The notes below the pieces were generated by a model. The model did not search any database. It was not told the origin of the DNA and was given only the letters and a program-made list of their open reading frames with translations. From Azospirillum sp. 412522 (GTDB lineage Bacteria; Pseudomonadota; Alphaproteobacteria; Azospirillales; Azospirillaceae): 64,000 nucleotides of DNA. The stretch is from contig NZ_RWIJ01000003.1 in NCBI RefSeq assembly GCF_019805165.1, positions 248,001-312,000 on the forward strand. Reading direction: 5' to 3'. This document shows positions 56,103 through 64,000 of this stretch, piece by piece. The position numbers and the translations under genes are program-made. Each line of letters starts with the position of its first letter. Position 1 is the stretch's first letter.

Positions 56103-57338
56103 TCAGGAGCCGGTGCCGGCGACCGTGACGGTACGGCCGGCGGTCAGGCCGGGCAGGTTGCCGGTGACGACCCGGTCGCCCGGCGCCAGGCCGTCCACCT
56201 GCGCCAGATCGCCGCGCGCCCACAGCGCCAACCGCGTAACCGGGCGGCGCAGGGTGCGGCCGTCGGCGACGACCAGGACGAAGTCACCCTGATCGTCATG
56301 GCGGACGGCGACCGTCGGCACGGCGATGGCGTTCGACGCCTGCGCCACCAGAATCTCGCCGCTGGCGAACATGCCGCCGCGAAGCGCGCCGTCTCTGTTG
56401 TCGATGGTCACATAGACCGGGATGGCGCGCGATCCCGCCCGCGCCATCGGGTTGATGCGGGCGACGCGGCCGGCGAATTCCCGGTCGCCGAAGCCCTCCA
56501 CCCGCAGGGCGGCGGTCTGGCCGACGGCGAGCCGCGCCACGGTCTCCGCCGGGACGGTCGCCTCGACCTCCACCCGCGACAGATCGACGACGGTGAACAT
56601 GGCGGCGTTCACCGCCAGCGTCTCGCCCGGATTGACCGAGCGGGTGGCGACCATGCCGTCGATGGGGCTGACCACCACCGCGTCGCGCAGCGCCTTGCGC
56701 GCCAGCTCCACCTGGGCGGCCAGCGCATCGACCTGGGCGCGCTGGAAACCGAAACTGCTCTCGGCCTGATCCAGGCTGGTGTCGGAAACGATGTTGCTGC
56801 GGTTCAGCGTGCGGTTCTTGGCCAGCGTCTTCTCGGCCAGCACCAGCTGGGCGCGGGCGCCTTCCAGGTTGGCCTGCTTTTCGTTCAGGCGGGCCGTCAG
56901 CTCCACCGTGTCGAACCGGGCCAGGACGTCGCCGCGGCGGACCGCCTGCCCCTCGCGCACCGGCACCTCGGCCAGCCGCGCCGCCACCTCCGCCTTCACC
57001 GCCGACTGCTCCATCGGCGAGACGGAGCCGCTGAGCCGTACCGTCTCGGTCAGAGGGTGGGGGGCCACCGTGGTCACCTCGAGCGCCGTGAGCTCCACCG
57101 GCCGCTCGACCGCCGGAACGGACGGGGAGGGAGAGGAGGCCGTCGGGCCACGGGCATGCCACAGGGCAACCCCGCCGCCGGCTGCAAGCAACACCAGCAG
57201 GACCAGAAGCGGACGGCCGAGCCGTCGTCGCGGGCGGGGCGGCGGAGCATCGCCTTGCGGCAGGGGGGGCTGGGGTTGCAGCGGCTGAGGGACCGGGGAG
57301 AGGGGGGCCGGCGGGACGGTCCGTTGTGGGGCGGTCAT
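56103..57338 (-). CDS. RND periplasmic adaptor (membrane fusion protein)
   Basis: The 411-residue protein has a Pro-rich cytoplasmic start (1-35), one membrane helix (about 38-57), and the MFP architecture: a lipoyl-like segment (VREGQAVRRGDVLARFD), a coiled-coil hairpin around residues 135-190, the second half-lipoyl (DAVVVSPIDGMVATRSVNPGE) and beta-barrel domains. It bridges the RND pump and an outer-membrane channel. It is the first gene of the two-gene pump operon and has no adjacent regulator, so control cannot be inferred. Confidence 0.94.
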   Translation of the reverse strand: MTAPQRTVPPAPLSPVPQPLQPQPPLPQGDAPPPRPRRRLGRPLLVLLVLLAAGGGVALWHARGPTASSPSPSVPAVERPVELTALEVTTVAPHPLTETVRLSGSVSPMEQSAVKAEVAARLAEVPVREGQAVRRGDVLARFDTVELTARLNEKQANLEGARAQLVLAEKTLAKNRTLNRSNIVSDTSLDQAESSFGFQRAQVDALAAQVELARKALRDAVVVSPIDGMVATRSVNPGETLAVNAAMFTVVDLSRVEVEATVPAETVARLAVGQTAALRVEGFGDREFAGRVARINPMARAGSRAIPVYVTIDNRDGALRGGMFASGEILVAQASNAIAVPTVAVRHDDQGDFVLVVADGRTLRRPVTRLALWARGDLAQVDGLAPGDRVVTGNLPGLTAGRTVTVAGTGS

Positions 57339-57683
57339 GATCGTCGATCCAGTTCGGCCGGCCCTGAACGGTCGGAGCGGCAGCGGTTGAGGGCGGGGCC
57401 GTCGCCCTCCATTAAGGGTGGCGTGAATGTTCCGTCAAGGTTCCCATTGTCGCGCCTTGTGACAGGATGGTTATGGCCGGACGGACAGCGAGGATAGGCA
57501 TATCGCCATTTGCCGAAAATCCTAATTGCCGACCTCTTCACAAGGGATAAATGGGGCAACTTTAAGGCATCTTCGGGACAGGATTCAGCAAACGGCCGTG
57601 ATGTCGCTTGACAGGCGTGGGCTATACATTGAAAAGCGATCCATCTCTTGTCCCGCCTGCGCCAACAGCACGGAAATCCCCTC
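57339..57683. other. Intergenic region between the efflux operon and the transglycosylase gene
   Basis: About 345 bases between divergent genes. I see no gene, tRNA or clear promoter. A TTGACA at 57608 is followed by TATACAT only nine bases later, too close for a promoter. Confidence 0.5.
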
Positions 57684-58766
57684 GTGGTCAAACGAAACCT
57701 CGCGACGATCCACGCCGCCGGAGCACTGCTGTGCCTTGCCCTCGGTCTGGCCGGCTGCGCCTCCGAGGCGCCGCAGGTGCAGACGGCTCCGCCGGTCGAA
57801 GCCGCCTATGTCCCGGACCCCAACGATCCGCTGTCGCGCTGGGTCCCGCACATCCGCGAGGCCTCCCAGAAATACGACATGCCGGAGAAATGGATCCGCG
57901 CGGTGATGATGCGCGAGAGCAACGGCCGGGCGACGACGAACAGCGGCAAGGTGCTGACCAGCTCCGCCGGGGCCATCGGCCTGATGCAGGTGATGCCCGG
58001 CACCTACGAGCTGATGCGCACGCAGTATGGGCTGGGTTCCGACCCGTCCGACCCGCATGACAACATCATGGCCGGCACCGCCTATCTGCGCGAGATGTAC
58101 GACCTGTTCGGCGCCCCCGGTTTCCTGGCCGCCTATAATTGTGGCCCGGCCTGCTATGCCCAGCATCTGGCCGGCAAGCAGCGGCTGCCGCGCGAGACGA
58201 AGATGTATCTGGCGGCGCTGACCCCGGTGCTGCGCGGCACCGGCCCGCGCGAACCGTCGCAGGCGGCTGGCGCCTCCGCCATCGAGGTCGCGGTGGTTCC
58301 GGACGACGCGCCGAAGCCGCGCGGCGGTCAGCCGGCGGCTCCGGCTCCCGCTCCGCAGCGGTCCGAGCCGGCGCCGGTCGTCGTCGCATCCGCCGTGCCG
58401 GAAGCCCGCTCCACCGAAGCTCGTGCACCCGAATCCCGCGCCGTCGAACCGCGCCGGATGGAACCGCGCCCGGCCGAGGCGAAGATCACCGAGCCGGCGC
58501 CTGCTCCGGTCGTCGTGGCTTCAGCGCCCGCGCCGTCGCCCGCCGTCGCGAAGCCGGTCCAGGTCGCCAGCCTCGATTCGGCTCCCCCGCCGGTTCACCG
58601 CGTCAATCAGCAATTCACCACCCAGGTCGCCGAAGCGCTGCTTCCCCCGCAGTCGGTCGGCAAGGGCGAGCGCGTGGTGATGCGCTTCGTTTCCCAGAGT
58701 GCCGACGGCTGCGGCAGCCTTGCCGGCCGCGACCGCGCCTGCGTCGCCTTGGCCGACGCAAGATAG
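57684..58766 (+). CDS. Lipoprotein lytic transglycosylase, SLT family
   Basis: The 360-residue protein has a lipobox LAGC with lipid Cys25, then a goose-lysozyme-like SLT domain (about 50-190) with catalytic Glu78 in MMRESNGR, GAIGLMQVMPGTYELM and AAYNCGP. It cleaves peptidoglycan strands with formation of anhydro sugars, acting from the outer membrane. A long Pro/Ala/Glu-rich tail (about 195-310) may span the periplasm, and the last 50 residues hold two cysteines. The GTG at 57684 has GGAAA upstream; a TTG at 57648 would add 12 residues before the leader. Confidence 0.9.
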   Translation: MVKRNLATIHAAGALLCLALGLAGCASEAPQVQTAPPVEAAYVPDPNDPLSRWVPHIREASQKYDMPEKWIRAVMMRESNGRATTNSGKVLTSSAGAIGLMQVMPGTYELMRTQYGLGSDPSDPHDNIMAGTAYLREMYDLFGAPGFLAAYNCGPACYAQHLAGKQRLPRETKMYLAALTPVLRGTGPREPSQAAGASAIEVAVVPDDAPKPRGGQPAAPAPAPQRSEPAPVVVASAVPEARSTEARAPESRAVEPRRMEPRPAEAKITEPAPAPVVVASAPAPSPAVAKPVQVASLDSAPPPVHRVNQQFTTQVAEALLPPQSVGKGERVVMRFVSQSADGCGSLAGRDRACVALADAR

Positions 58767-58799
58767 GGACGATGGCGGTTTCAAGATGGCGTTCCCGCG

Positions 58800-58825
58800 C
58801 CCTGTTCCCGTGTTTGGGGACAGGG
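58800..58825. terminator. Hairpin after the transglycosylase gene
   Basis: A 10-bp stem with one G-T pair (CCCTGTTCCC with GGGGACAGGG) closes a 6-base loop, 33 bases after the stop. No T-run follows, so its role as a terminator is uncertain. Confidence 0.4.
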
Positions 58826-58933
58826 CCGTCGCCTTGCCTTCCTTCTGCTTGAACCGCAGTATTTTTTGCACCCTTGCGATCGGATTTGATCCGCATCACT
58901 TACGGACCGGCTCATCACTGGCATAACGGTGGA

Positions 58934-59152
58934 ATGGACCGGTCCGCACACACATCCAGCCCATATCCGCCCTGCGCCTGCTGTGGCGAAGAGATTCTGC
59001 TCGGTGAGCCCATGTACTGGACTCCGGAAAGGCCGGGGTTCGTCTGGCATGACATGTGCGCGCGGAGAGAAGGCTTGCTGCCGCCCATGCCCAAGCCCAC
59101 CCGTGGCAAGCGACGGCCTCCCAGGATACAGGCGGTCGAGTCGCTGTTTTGA
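58934..59152 (+). CDS. Small Cys-His protein, zinc-binding-like
   Basis: The 72-residue protein has C-x2-C (PPCACCGEEI), a WTPERPGFVWHDMC segment supplying His and Cys, and a basic tail (KPTRGKRRPP). The ligand pattern would suit a small zinc site. The CACCG core is shared with the small protein at 44392, but the rest differs. ATG 58934 follows CGGTGGA. Location between the transglycosylase and the reductase gives no functional hint. Confidence 0.55.
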   Translation: MDRSAHTSSPYPPCACCGEEILLGEPMYWTPERPGFVWHDMCARREGLLPPMPKPTRGKRRPPRIQAVESLF

Positions 59153-59273
59153 CGAGCCGGCGCCCCAGCTTGAGGGTGTGGTCCCCGACAATGCATTTCC
59201 GGTGGAAGAAAGGGGCGGCTTTTCGCCCCTTTCGTCATTTCGGCATGGTCGGCGCCAGCCAAGCCGGGTCCTC

Positions 59274-60284
59274 TTACTTGCCGGGCAACGGAGCCTCCGG
59301 GTGGACCAGCCCCGCGGTGCGCAATTCCTGCCAGAACTCGGCGGGCACCGTCTCGTTCAGCGCGGCGCGATCCTCGGCGATGCGGCCCGGCCGGCTGGCG
59401 CCGGGGATGACGGCCGCGACGGCCGGGTTCGCAAGCGCGAACTGGAGGCCGGCGGCCTTCATGCTGATGCCGTGGCGGTCGGCGATCGCCTTGATGCGGG
59501 CCACCTTCTCGGCGATGGCCGGTGTAACCGGCGCATATTCGAAGTTCGGACCGCCGACCAGCGCCCCCGAACTGTAGGGACCGCCGACGACGATGCCGAG
59601 GCCGCGCTCGGCGACCTTGGGCATGACGCGTTGCAGCGCGCGGTCATGGTCGAGCAGGGTGTAGCGCCCGGCGAGCAGGAAGGCGTCGGGGCGGGGACCT
59701 TCCAGATCGAGCAGCAGCTCGATCGGCTCGACCCGGTTGACGCCCAGGCCCCACGCCTTGATGACCCCCTCGTCGCGCAACCGGTCGAGCGCCTTGAACG
59801 CACCGTTGCGCGCACTCTCGAACATGGCCAGCCACTCGTCGCCGTAGAAGTCCTGTGCCAAGTCATGCACGAAGGCGATCTCGATATGATCGGTCCTCAG
59901 CCGCTTCAGGCTGTCCTCGATCGAGCGCAGCGTGGCGTCCGCCGAGTAGTCGTTGACGATCCGGTTGGGGCGGCCGTGACGGAACACGTCGCCCTTCTCG
60001 CCGAGGTCGCGGGCGGTCACGTCCTCGGTCTCGTCGAGGATGACGCGGCCGACCTTGGTGCTGATGACGTAGTCGGAACGGGGCCGGCCGGCGAGCGCCT
60101 CGCCCATGCGGAGCTCCGCGAGGCCGGCACCATAGAAGGGCGCGTTGTCGAAATAGCGGATGCCGTCGTTCCATGCCGCCTCGACCGTCGCCAGCGCCTC
60201 CTCCTCGGGGATGGCGCGGAACATGTTGCCGAGCGGCGCGGCACCGAAGCCCAGCTTGCCGGGCAGGATATCCTTGATCGTCAT
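59274..60284 (-). CDS. Aldo/keto reductase
   Basis: The 336-residue TIM-barrel oxidoreductase shows FDNAPFYGAG with Asp46 and Tyr51, Lys77 in ISTKVGR, and a late NADP-binding region around IVVGGPYSSG. The sequence is close to the D-threo-aldose dehydrogenase/pyridoxal dehydrogenase branch of the family. It reduces or oxidises carbonyl compounds. It is the last gene of a minus-strand operon with the monooxygenase (48-base gap) and the DJ-1 gene, opposite a LysR regulator, which suggests an inducible response to a reactive carbonyl or quinone. Confidence 0.93.
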   Translation of the reverse strand: MTIKDILPGKLGFGAAPLGNMFRAIPEEEALATVEAAWNDGIRYFDNAPFYGAGLAELRMGEALAGRPRSDYVISTKVGRVILDETEDVTARDLGEKGDVFRHGRPNRIVNDYSADATLRSIEDSLKRLRTDHIEIAFVHDLAQDFYGDEWLAMFESARNGAFKALDRLRDEGVIKAWGLGVNRVEPIELLLDLEGPRPDAFLLAGRYTLLDHDRALQRVMPKVAERGLGIVVGGPYSSGALVGGPNFEYAPVTPAIAEKVARIKAIADRHGISMKAAGLQFALANPAVAAVIPGASRPGRIAEDRAALNETVPAEFWQELRTAGLVHPEAPLPGK

Positions 60285-60332
60285 GGACTGTTCCTTCCTG
60301 AATTCTGCGGGTGAACGGGCGGTGTTGACGGG

Positions 60333-60629
60333 TCAGGCGACTTGGACGGGATCGAGCAGAAGGGCGCTCCGCTCGGCGACATCGGCGATTTGGGCGAGAT
60401 AGGCGCGGAAGTGCGGCGTCTCGCGGTGTGCGGCCACGGCCGCGGCATCGACGTAAAGCTCGTCGAGCACGAAGCGGTTCGCATCGCCCTGGTCCCGCCA
60501 CAGATCGTAGCGGAGGTTGCCCGGCTCGGCCCGGCTGGGGGCCAGCATGCCGTCGAGCAGGGTCCGCAACTCTTCGGCCTTGCCCGGTTTGGCGGTGAGG
60601 ACCGCCATGATCTTAACCTGACTGGTCAT
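60333..60629 (-). CDS. Antibiotic biosynthesis monooxygenase-domain protein (YgiN-like)
   Basis: The 98-residue protein has the ABM dimeric ferredoxin-like fold: KIMAVLTAKPGKAEELRTLL at the start, RYDLWRDQGD in the middle, DELYVDAAAVAAH and FRAYL at the end. Small ABM proteins such as YgiN oxidise quinols or other aromatics without cofactor. It lies between the DJ-1 and aldo-keto reductase genes. Confidence 0.9.
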   Translation of the reverse strand: MTSQVKIMAVLTAKPGKAEELRTLLDGMLAPSRAEPGNLRYDLWRDQGDANRFVLDELYVDAAAVAAHRETPHFRAYLAQIADVAERSALLLDPVQVA

Positions 60630-60715
60630 GGCTCGCACTCCATGTCGGTGTGTGTGTCGTCGTGCCGGTTGGCCGGCGGGGTGCGGGCGCAGCGCCCCGC
60701 CGGTCTTGCGCGTTC

Positions 60716-61516
60716 TCATGCGGCGGCGGTCGAGCGGTAGAGCGCCTCGACGAAGGCCTCGGCGATCGGATGGTCCGAGCGCGGATTCTGACCGGTGATG
60801 AGTTCGCGGTCGATGACGACATGGGGCTGGAAATCGACGTCGGTCACCACCACCGCGCCTCCCGCCGCCGTCAGCGCCGAAGGCATGTCGAAATGGAGTT
60901 CGGCGTGCAGGATATGGTCCTCGACCACCTTCTCCTCGCTGGCGGAGAAGACGGTCATGCGGTAGCCCTGATATTGCCAGCCCTTGGCCCATTCCCTCGC
61001 CTTTGCGTCGTCGCCGGCGATCAGCGCCGCCCGGAATTCGCGGGCATGGGGCATCGCCGAGACGACGGCGATAGGACCGTGGCACAGCAGGGCTGTCGGC
61101 TTGGCGCGCTCGTGGAAGTGACGCAGGATCGCGCCCAGTTCGGCGTCCTGCATCAGATCGACGACCGGGGCCTGCCCGCCGGGCACGAACACGCCGGCAT
61201 AGCCGTCCAGACCCTCCTCGATGACCGAACCCAGGGTGCGGACATCGGACATCGACCGGTGTTCGGCCCAGAAGGCCCGGGCACGGGCATAGGCGGCGGC
61301 GTCGCCGTCGAAATGGTCGACCGACTCCGACACCGGGTCGATCGTCGGCCGGTTGCCATCGGGCGTGGCGAGCACGACGTCGTAACCCGCCTCGACCACC
61401 GCCATGGCGGGAACGACCGTTTCGTTGAGATATTGACCGGTCGCGCCCCAGCCGCCGCCCTTGACCTCGATCCGGGTGGCGTTGGACCCGACGATAAGCA
61501 CTTTGCCCTTGGTCAT
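60716..61516 (-). CDS. DJ-1/PfpI family protein, Hsp31-like
   Basis: The 266-residue protein has the DJ-1/PfpI core with the nucleophile elbow Cys145-His146 (TALLCHGPIA), a VFVPGGQAPVVDL turn and an N-terminal strand VLIVGSN. Hsp31-like members act as chaperones or glyoxalase III, or deglycate proteins damaged by methylglyoxal. It is the first gene of the operon and starts 110 bases from the divergent LysR gene. Confidence 0.9.
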   Translation of the reverse strand: MTKGKVLIVGSNATRIEVKGGGWGATGQYLNETVVPAMAVVEAGYDVVLATPDGNRPTIDPVSESVDHFDGDAAAYARARAFWAEHRSMSDVRTLGSVIEEGLDGYAGVFVPGGQAPVVDLMQDAELGAILRHFHERAKPTALLCHGPIAVVSAMPHAREFRAALIAGDDAKAREWAKGWQYQGYRMTVFSASEEKVVEDHILHAELHFDMPSALTAAGGAVVVTDVDFQPHVVIDRELITGQNPRSDHPIAEAFVEALYRSTAAA

Positions 61517-61578
61517 GTGAGCCTCCTTGGTTGCGTCCCCGCTGGACGAGTCAGGAGATACGCCCGCCTCACATATTG

Positions 61579-61595
61579 CAGAAGTTTATCTTCTG
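61579..61595. promoter_or_regulatory. Candidate LysR operator between divergent genes
   Basis: CAGAAG-TTTAT-CTTCTG is a perfect 6-bp inverted repeat with a 5-base spacer, in an AT-rich part of the 110-base gap shared by the DJ-1 operon and the LysR gene. Its position fits an autoregulatory binding site. Confidence 0.5.
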
Positions 61596-61626
61596 GATTT
61601 TAGATATACGGATGGCATTATAAGTC

Positions 61627-62553
61627 ATGCGGTATGACCTGAACCTGCTGCCGATCTTCATCGCCTTGATGGAGGAGCGCAGCGTGACCCGTGCGGCCGA
61701 GCGGCTCGGCATGACCCAGCCGGCCCTGTCCAACGCGCTGGCGCGGCTGCGTCTCATGCTGAAGGACCAGCTTTTCGTCCGGGAGCGCTACGGCATCCAG
61801 CCGACGCCCGTCGCGCTCGACCTGGCGCCGGTGATCGCCGAGGCGTTGGCCGCCATCGACGATGCCGTGCTGGGCCAGCAGGAATTCGATCCCGCGCGGG
61901 CGGAACGGCTCTTCACCATCGCGCCCAACGGCTATGTCGAATTCGTGATGGTTCCCGCCATCGTCGCCCGGCTTCAGTCGGTGGCGCCGGGCATCAGGCT
62001 GCGGCTCACGCCCTACGGCAACGACCTGGCCGAGACCGGCGTCATCTCGGGCACGACGGCCATGGTGCTCGGCCGCATTGTCGATCCGCCCGACAACCTC
62101 GTCGTCCAGCATCTGATGGACGAGGGGTTGGACTGCGTCGTGCGCAACGGCCATCCCGAGGTCGGCGACGCGCTCAGCCGCGAACAGTTCGAGCGATTGC
62201 GGCATGTGAACATCGTGCCGCCGGGTCGCTTGCGCGCGGGGCTGTTCCAGGCCCTGGCGCAGCAGAGCCTGCGGCGCGACGTGGCGATCTCGGTCACCAA
62301 TTTCTTCGCCGTCGCCGAGATGATCGCGGTCACCGACCATGTCGCGACGCTGCCCCGGCTGATCTGCCGGCGGCTGGCACAGGATCAGCGCGTCAAGGTG
62401 CTGCCGGCGCCGGCCGATCTCGGCACCTTTCCCGTCGAGATGGCCTGGCATGTCCGCTACCGGCACGATGCCGCGCACCGCTGGCTGCGCGGGCTGGTCG
62501 CCGACGTGGCGCGGGAACTCGGCACTTCGCCGGACGAAAGGGGATTGCCGTGA
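61627..62553 (+). CDS. LysR-family regulator divergent from the DJ-1 operon
   Basis: The 308-residue regulator has an N-terminal winged HTH (RSVTRAAERLGMTQPALSNALARLR near 19-43) and an effector domain with VIAEALAAIDDAV and TPYGNDLAETG segments. Divergent LysR genes normally control the operon opposite. The regulator therefore probably activates DJ-1, ABM and aldo-keto reductase expression in response to an aromatic or carbonyl compound. The start follows no strong Shine-Dalgarno. Confidence 0.93.
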   Translation: MRYDLNLLPIFIALMEERSVTRAAERLGMTQPALSNALARLRLMLKDQLFVRERYGIQPTPVALDLAPVIAEALAAIDDAVLGQQEFDPARAERLFTIAPNGYVEFVMVPAIVARLQSVAPGIRLRLTPYGNDLAETGVISGTTAMVLGRIVDPPDNLVVQHLMDEGLDCVVRNGHPEVGDALSREQFERLRHVNIVPPGRLRAGLFQALAQQSLRRDVAISVTNFFAVAEMIAVTDHVATLPRLICRRLAQDQRVKVLPAPADLGTFPVEMAWHVRYRHDAAHRWLRGLVADVARELGTSPDERGLP

Positions 62554-62672
62554 CGACGCGGCGCAAGCGGTACCCTGCGTATTTCGTCGCAGTGCCCGCA
62601 CAGGTGGTTGCCCGACGCATCCGCTTCTCCTAGCGTTGGTCCGTTGGATAACGACAGGGAAGGGACGCTGCG

Positions 62673-63632
62673 ATGGGCGAGGGCGAGATGGTCGACGGCA
62701 AAGCGCAGGACAAGCCGGTGAAGAAGCGGAAGGCGCCGAAGCTGAAGGATCTCGGCCTCGGGGTGCCGGTCACCGGCGGCGAGGTGCTGCGGGATGCCAG
62801 GGAGAATGCGGCCATCGAGGCTCATTGGCGCGATCTGGGCGGCGGCGAGACGCCGAAGGAGGGCCGGAAGGTCAAGTATGTCGACGAATTGGCCCGGCTG
62901 CAGTTCGAACTGATCAAGCTGCAGGAATGGGTGCGGGTCAACGGACTGAAGGTTTGCGTCTTGTTCGAGGGGCGCGACGCCGCGGGCAAGGGCGGCGTCA
63001 TCAAGCGCATCACCGAAAGCCTGAACCCCCGCGTCTGCCGGATCGTCGCGCTTGGAACGCCGACCGAGAAGGAACGCGGGCAGTGGTACTTCCAGCGCTA
63101 TGTCGCGCAGCTTCCCGCCAGGGGGGAAATCACGCTGTTCGACCGCAGCTGGTACAATCGGGCCGGCGTCGAACGGGTCATGGGATTCTGCACCGAGGAC
63201 GAATATCAGGATTTCCTGCGCGCCTGCCCGGTGTTCGAGGAGATGCTGGTGCGTTCCGGCATCATCCTGGTCAAATATTGGTTCTCGGTCAGCGACGAGG
63301 AACAGGAGAAACGCTTCACCGAGCGCATGCGCAACCCGATCAAGCGCTGGAAGCTCAGCCCGATGGATCTCGAATCCCGCAAGCACTGGGTCGAGTATTC
63401 CAAGGCCAAGGACGTCATGCTGGAGCATACCGACAAGAAGCTGACACCCTGGTACATCGTCGATGCCGACGACAAGAAGAAGGCGAGGCTGAACTGCATC
63501 CACCATCTGCTCCAGCAGATTCCCTATCAGGACATCGCGCCGGTGGAGTTGGAACTGCCGCCGCGGCAGAGCGACGACGGTTACAAGCGGCCTAAGAAGT
63601 CGAAGCAGAACTGGGTGCCGGAAGTGTATTGA
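62673..63632 (+). CDS. ppk2: Polyphosphate kinase 2
   Basis: The 319-residue enzyme transfers phosphate between polyphosphate and nucleoside diphosphates. It has the PPK2 Walker A GRDAAGKGG (100-108), Walker B-like FDRSWYNRA (156-164) and the lid region with RWKLSPMDLESR. Size fits single-domain class I PPK2, which makes ATP or GTP from polyphosphate. The basic N-terminus (VKKRKAPKLK) is common in this class. GGAAGGGA precedes the ATG. Confidence 0.94.
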   Translation: MGEGEMVDGKAQDKPVKKRKAPKLKDLGLGVPVTGGEVLRDARENAAIEAHWRDLGGGETPKEGRKVKYVDELARLQFELIKLQEWVRVNGLKVCVLFEGRDAAGKGGVIKRITESLNPRVCRIVALGTPTEKERGQWYFQRYVAQLPARGEITLFDRSWYNRAGVERVMGFCTEDEYQDFLRACPVFEEMLVRSGIILVKYWFSVSDEEQEKRFTERMRNPIKRWKLSPMDLESRKHWVEYSKAKDVMLEHTDKKLTPWYIVDADDKKKARLNCIHHLLQQIPYQDIAPVELELPPRQSDDGYKRPKKSKQNWVPEVY

Positions 63633-63726
63633 GGGTCCAATAGCGAATATCTCGGGCGTGGTCGGTACAGGCGGGAACGCTCGAACCGAATACAGGGAAA
63701 ATCGGGTTGCCAGCCTCAACGACCCG

Positions 63727-64000
63727 TCAGCCGCAGGAACTGCCCTCAGATAAGCTGGAGGTCCATGCATCGGATCCCGAACACATGGATCTCCATGAGG
63801 TCATATCGGCAAAGAGACCGTTACCGCCCATGGCCGTGCAGGGCATTTTTAGGCGTGGCATCCTGGATGCCGCGTCTGGATTACTCCCATCAACCGTTTG
63901 AATCCGTTGCAGAAAATATTTCTTGGTGCAATCGCTGCCGGCCCAGGACCCGTCAGAAATATATGTGCTGGCATTCTTGACGAATTTCGACCCGTCGCCG
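63727..64000 (-). CDS. Unidentified partial open frame at the right edge
   Basis: A minus-strand frame is open from the right edge down to a TGA at 63727-63729 (90 codons; its start lies outside the window). The visible part begins GDGSKFVKNASTYISDGSWAG and later becomes Cys/Met/Ser-rich. The pattern of FV-x3-STY-x5-W loosely recalls the C-terminal motif of phage or plasmid replication proteins, F-x3-P-x-T-W-L-x4-W. DNA here is lower in GC than the rest of the window. The later residues are not typical, so it may be a decayed gene or chance. Confidence 0.35.
   Translation of the reverse strand, partial: GDGSKFVKNASTYISDGSWAGSDCTKKYFLQRIQTVDGSNPDAASRMPRLKMPCTAMGGNGLFADMTSWRSMCSGSDAWTSSLSEGSSCG

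Noticed and set aside
52959..57497. A plus-strand open frame of about 1500 codons opposite the RND pump and adaptor
   Set aside because: Composition is Asp/Gly/Arg/Gln-rich low-complexity and it mirrors well-supported genes on the minus strand.
57608..57629. TTGACA with a nearby TATACAT upstream of the transglycosylase
   Set aside because: The boxes are only nine bases apart, which is not compatible with a sigma-70 promoter.
63707..63980. Short plus-strand frames at 63707-63901 and 63765-63980
   Set aside because: They overlap each other and the minus-strand partial frame, have no clear Shine-Dalgarno and show no recognisable domain.

Overview
The window looks like chromosome-type DNA from an Azospirillum-like alphaproteobacterium (Rhodospirillales). 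The evidence is uniformly GC-rich, densely packed genes, a nifQ gene (molybdenum delivery to nitrogenase cofactor), an Aer-type aerotaxis receptor ending in a PilZ domain, a second large chemoreceptor with a nitrate/nitrite-sensing-like module, and typical alphaproteobacterial gene pairs such as aroQ-accB-accC, alpha-2-macroglobulin/PBP1C and SUV3-type helicase/SpoU methyltransferase. I saw no rRNA, tRNA, CRISPR array or intact insertion sequence. Most intergenic gaps are under 300 bases.

Left part (1-9.6 kb): an incomplete minus-strand gene at the edge, a membrane-anchored dynamin/EHD-like GTPase, a periplasmic binding protein, the aroQ-accB-accC operon with a recognisable promoter and a strong terminator, then a near-perfect sigma-54 promoter ahead of a PAS-MCP-PilZ aerotaxis receptor followed by a CheY-like protein and a small lipoprotein. 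9.6-15.4 kb: nifQ behind a CoxG-like SRPBCC gene (minus), a YjbQ/UPF0047 gene, and a DegP protease followed by an OmpR-type regulator and its sensor kinase, which together look like an envelope-stress module. 15.6-24.3 kb: an AI-2E-type permease, a DHA2 drug exporter, SppA signal-peptide peptidase, an AhpD-like peroxidase, a response regulator with an Hpt-like tail, and the second chemoreceptor.

24.5-28.2 kb carries core metabolism: aminotransferase, homoserine dehydrogenase and GlpX fructose-bisphosphatase. 28.3-36.9 kb holds a secreted carboxylesterase, a DUF1127 protein, a soluble hybrid histidine kinase, moeA overlapping a LysR gene, and a PepSY membrane protein with a DUF2946-like partner. 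37.1-44.4 kb is the large alpha-2-macroglobulin and PBP1C pair, which is periplasmic defence and wall repair. 44.4-48.4 kb concerns metals: a small Cys-cluster protein, a secreted His/Cys/Met-containing protein, a CopA-like multicopper oxidase with a Met/His repeat, SlyX and an NRAMP Mn/Fe importer with a palindrome upstream.

48.7-64 kb: SUV3-like RNA helicase overlapping a SpoU methyltransferase, a patatin phospholipase, an RND efflux pump with its adaptor, a lipoprotein lytic transglycosylase, a small zinc-binding-type protein, a DJ-1/monooxygenase/aldo-keto reductase operon divergent from its probable LysR regulator, PPK2 polyphosphate kinase, and an incomplete minus-strand frame at the right edge. 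Molybdenum is touched twice (nifQ and moeA), and signalling genes (two receptors, four response-regulator-containing proteins, two kinases) are unusually frequent. All functional assignments come from reading motifs by eye; no database search was run.
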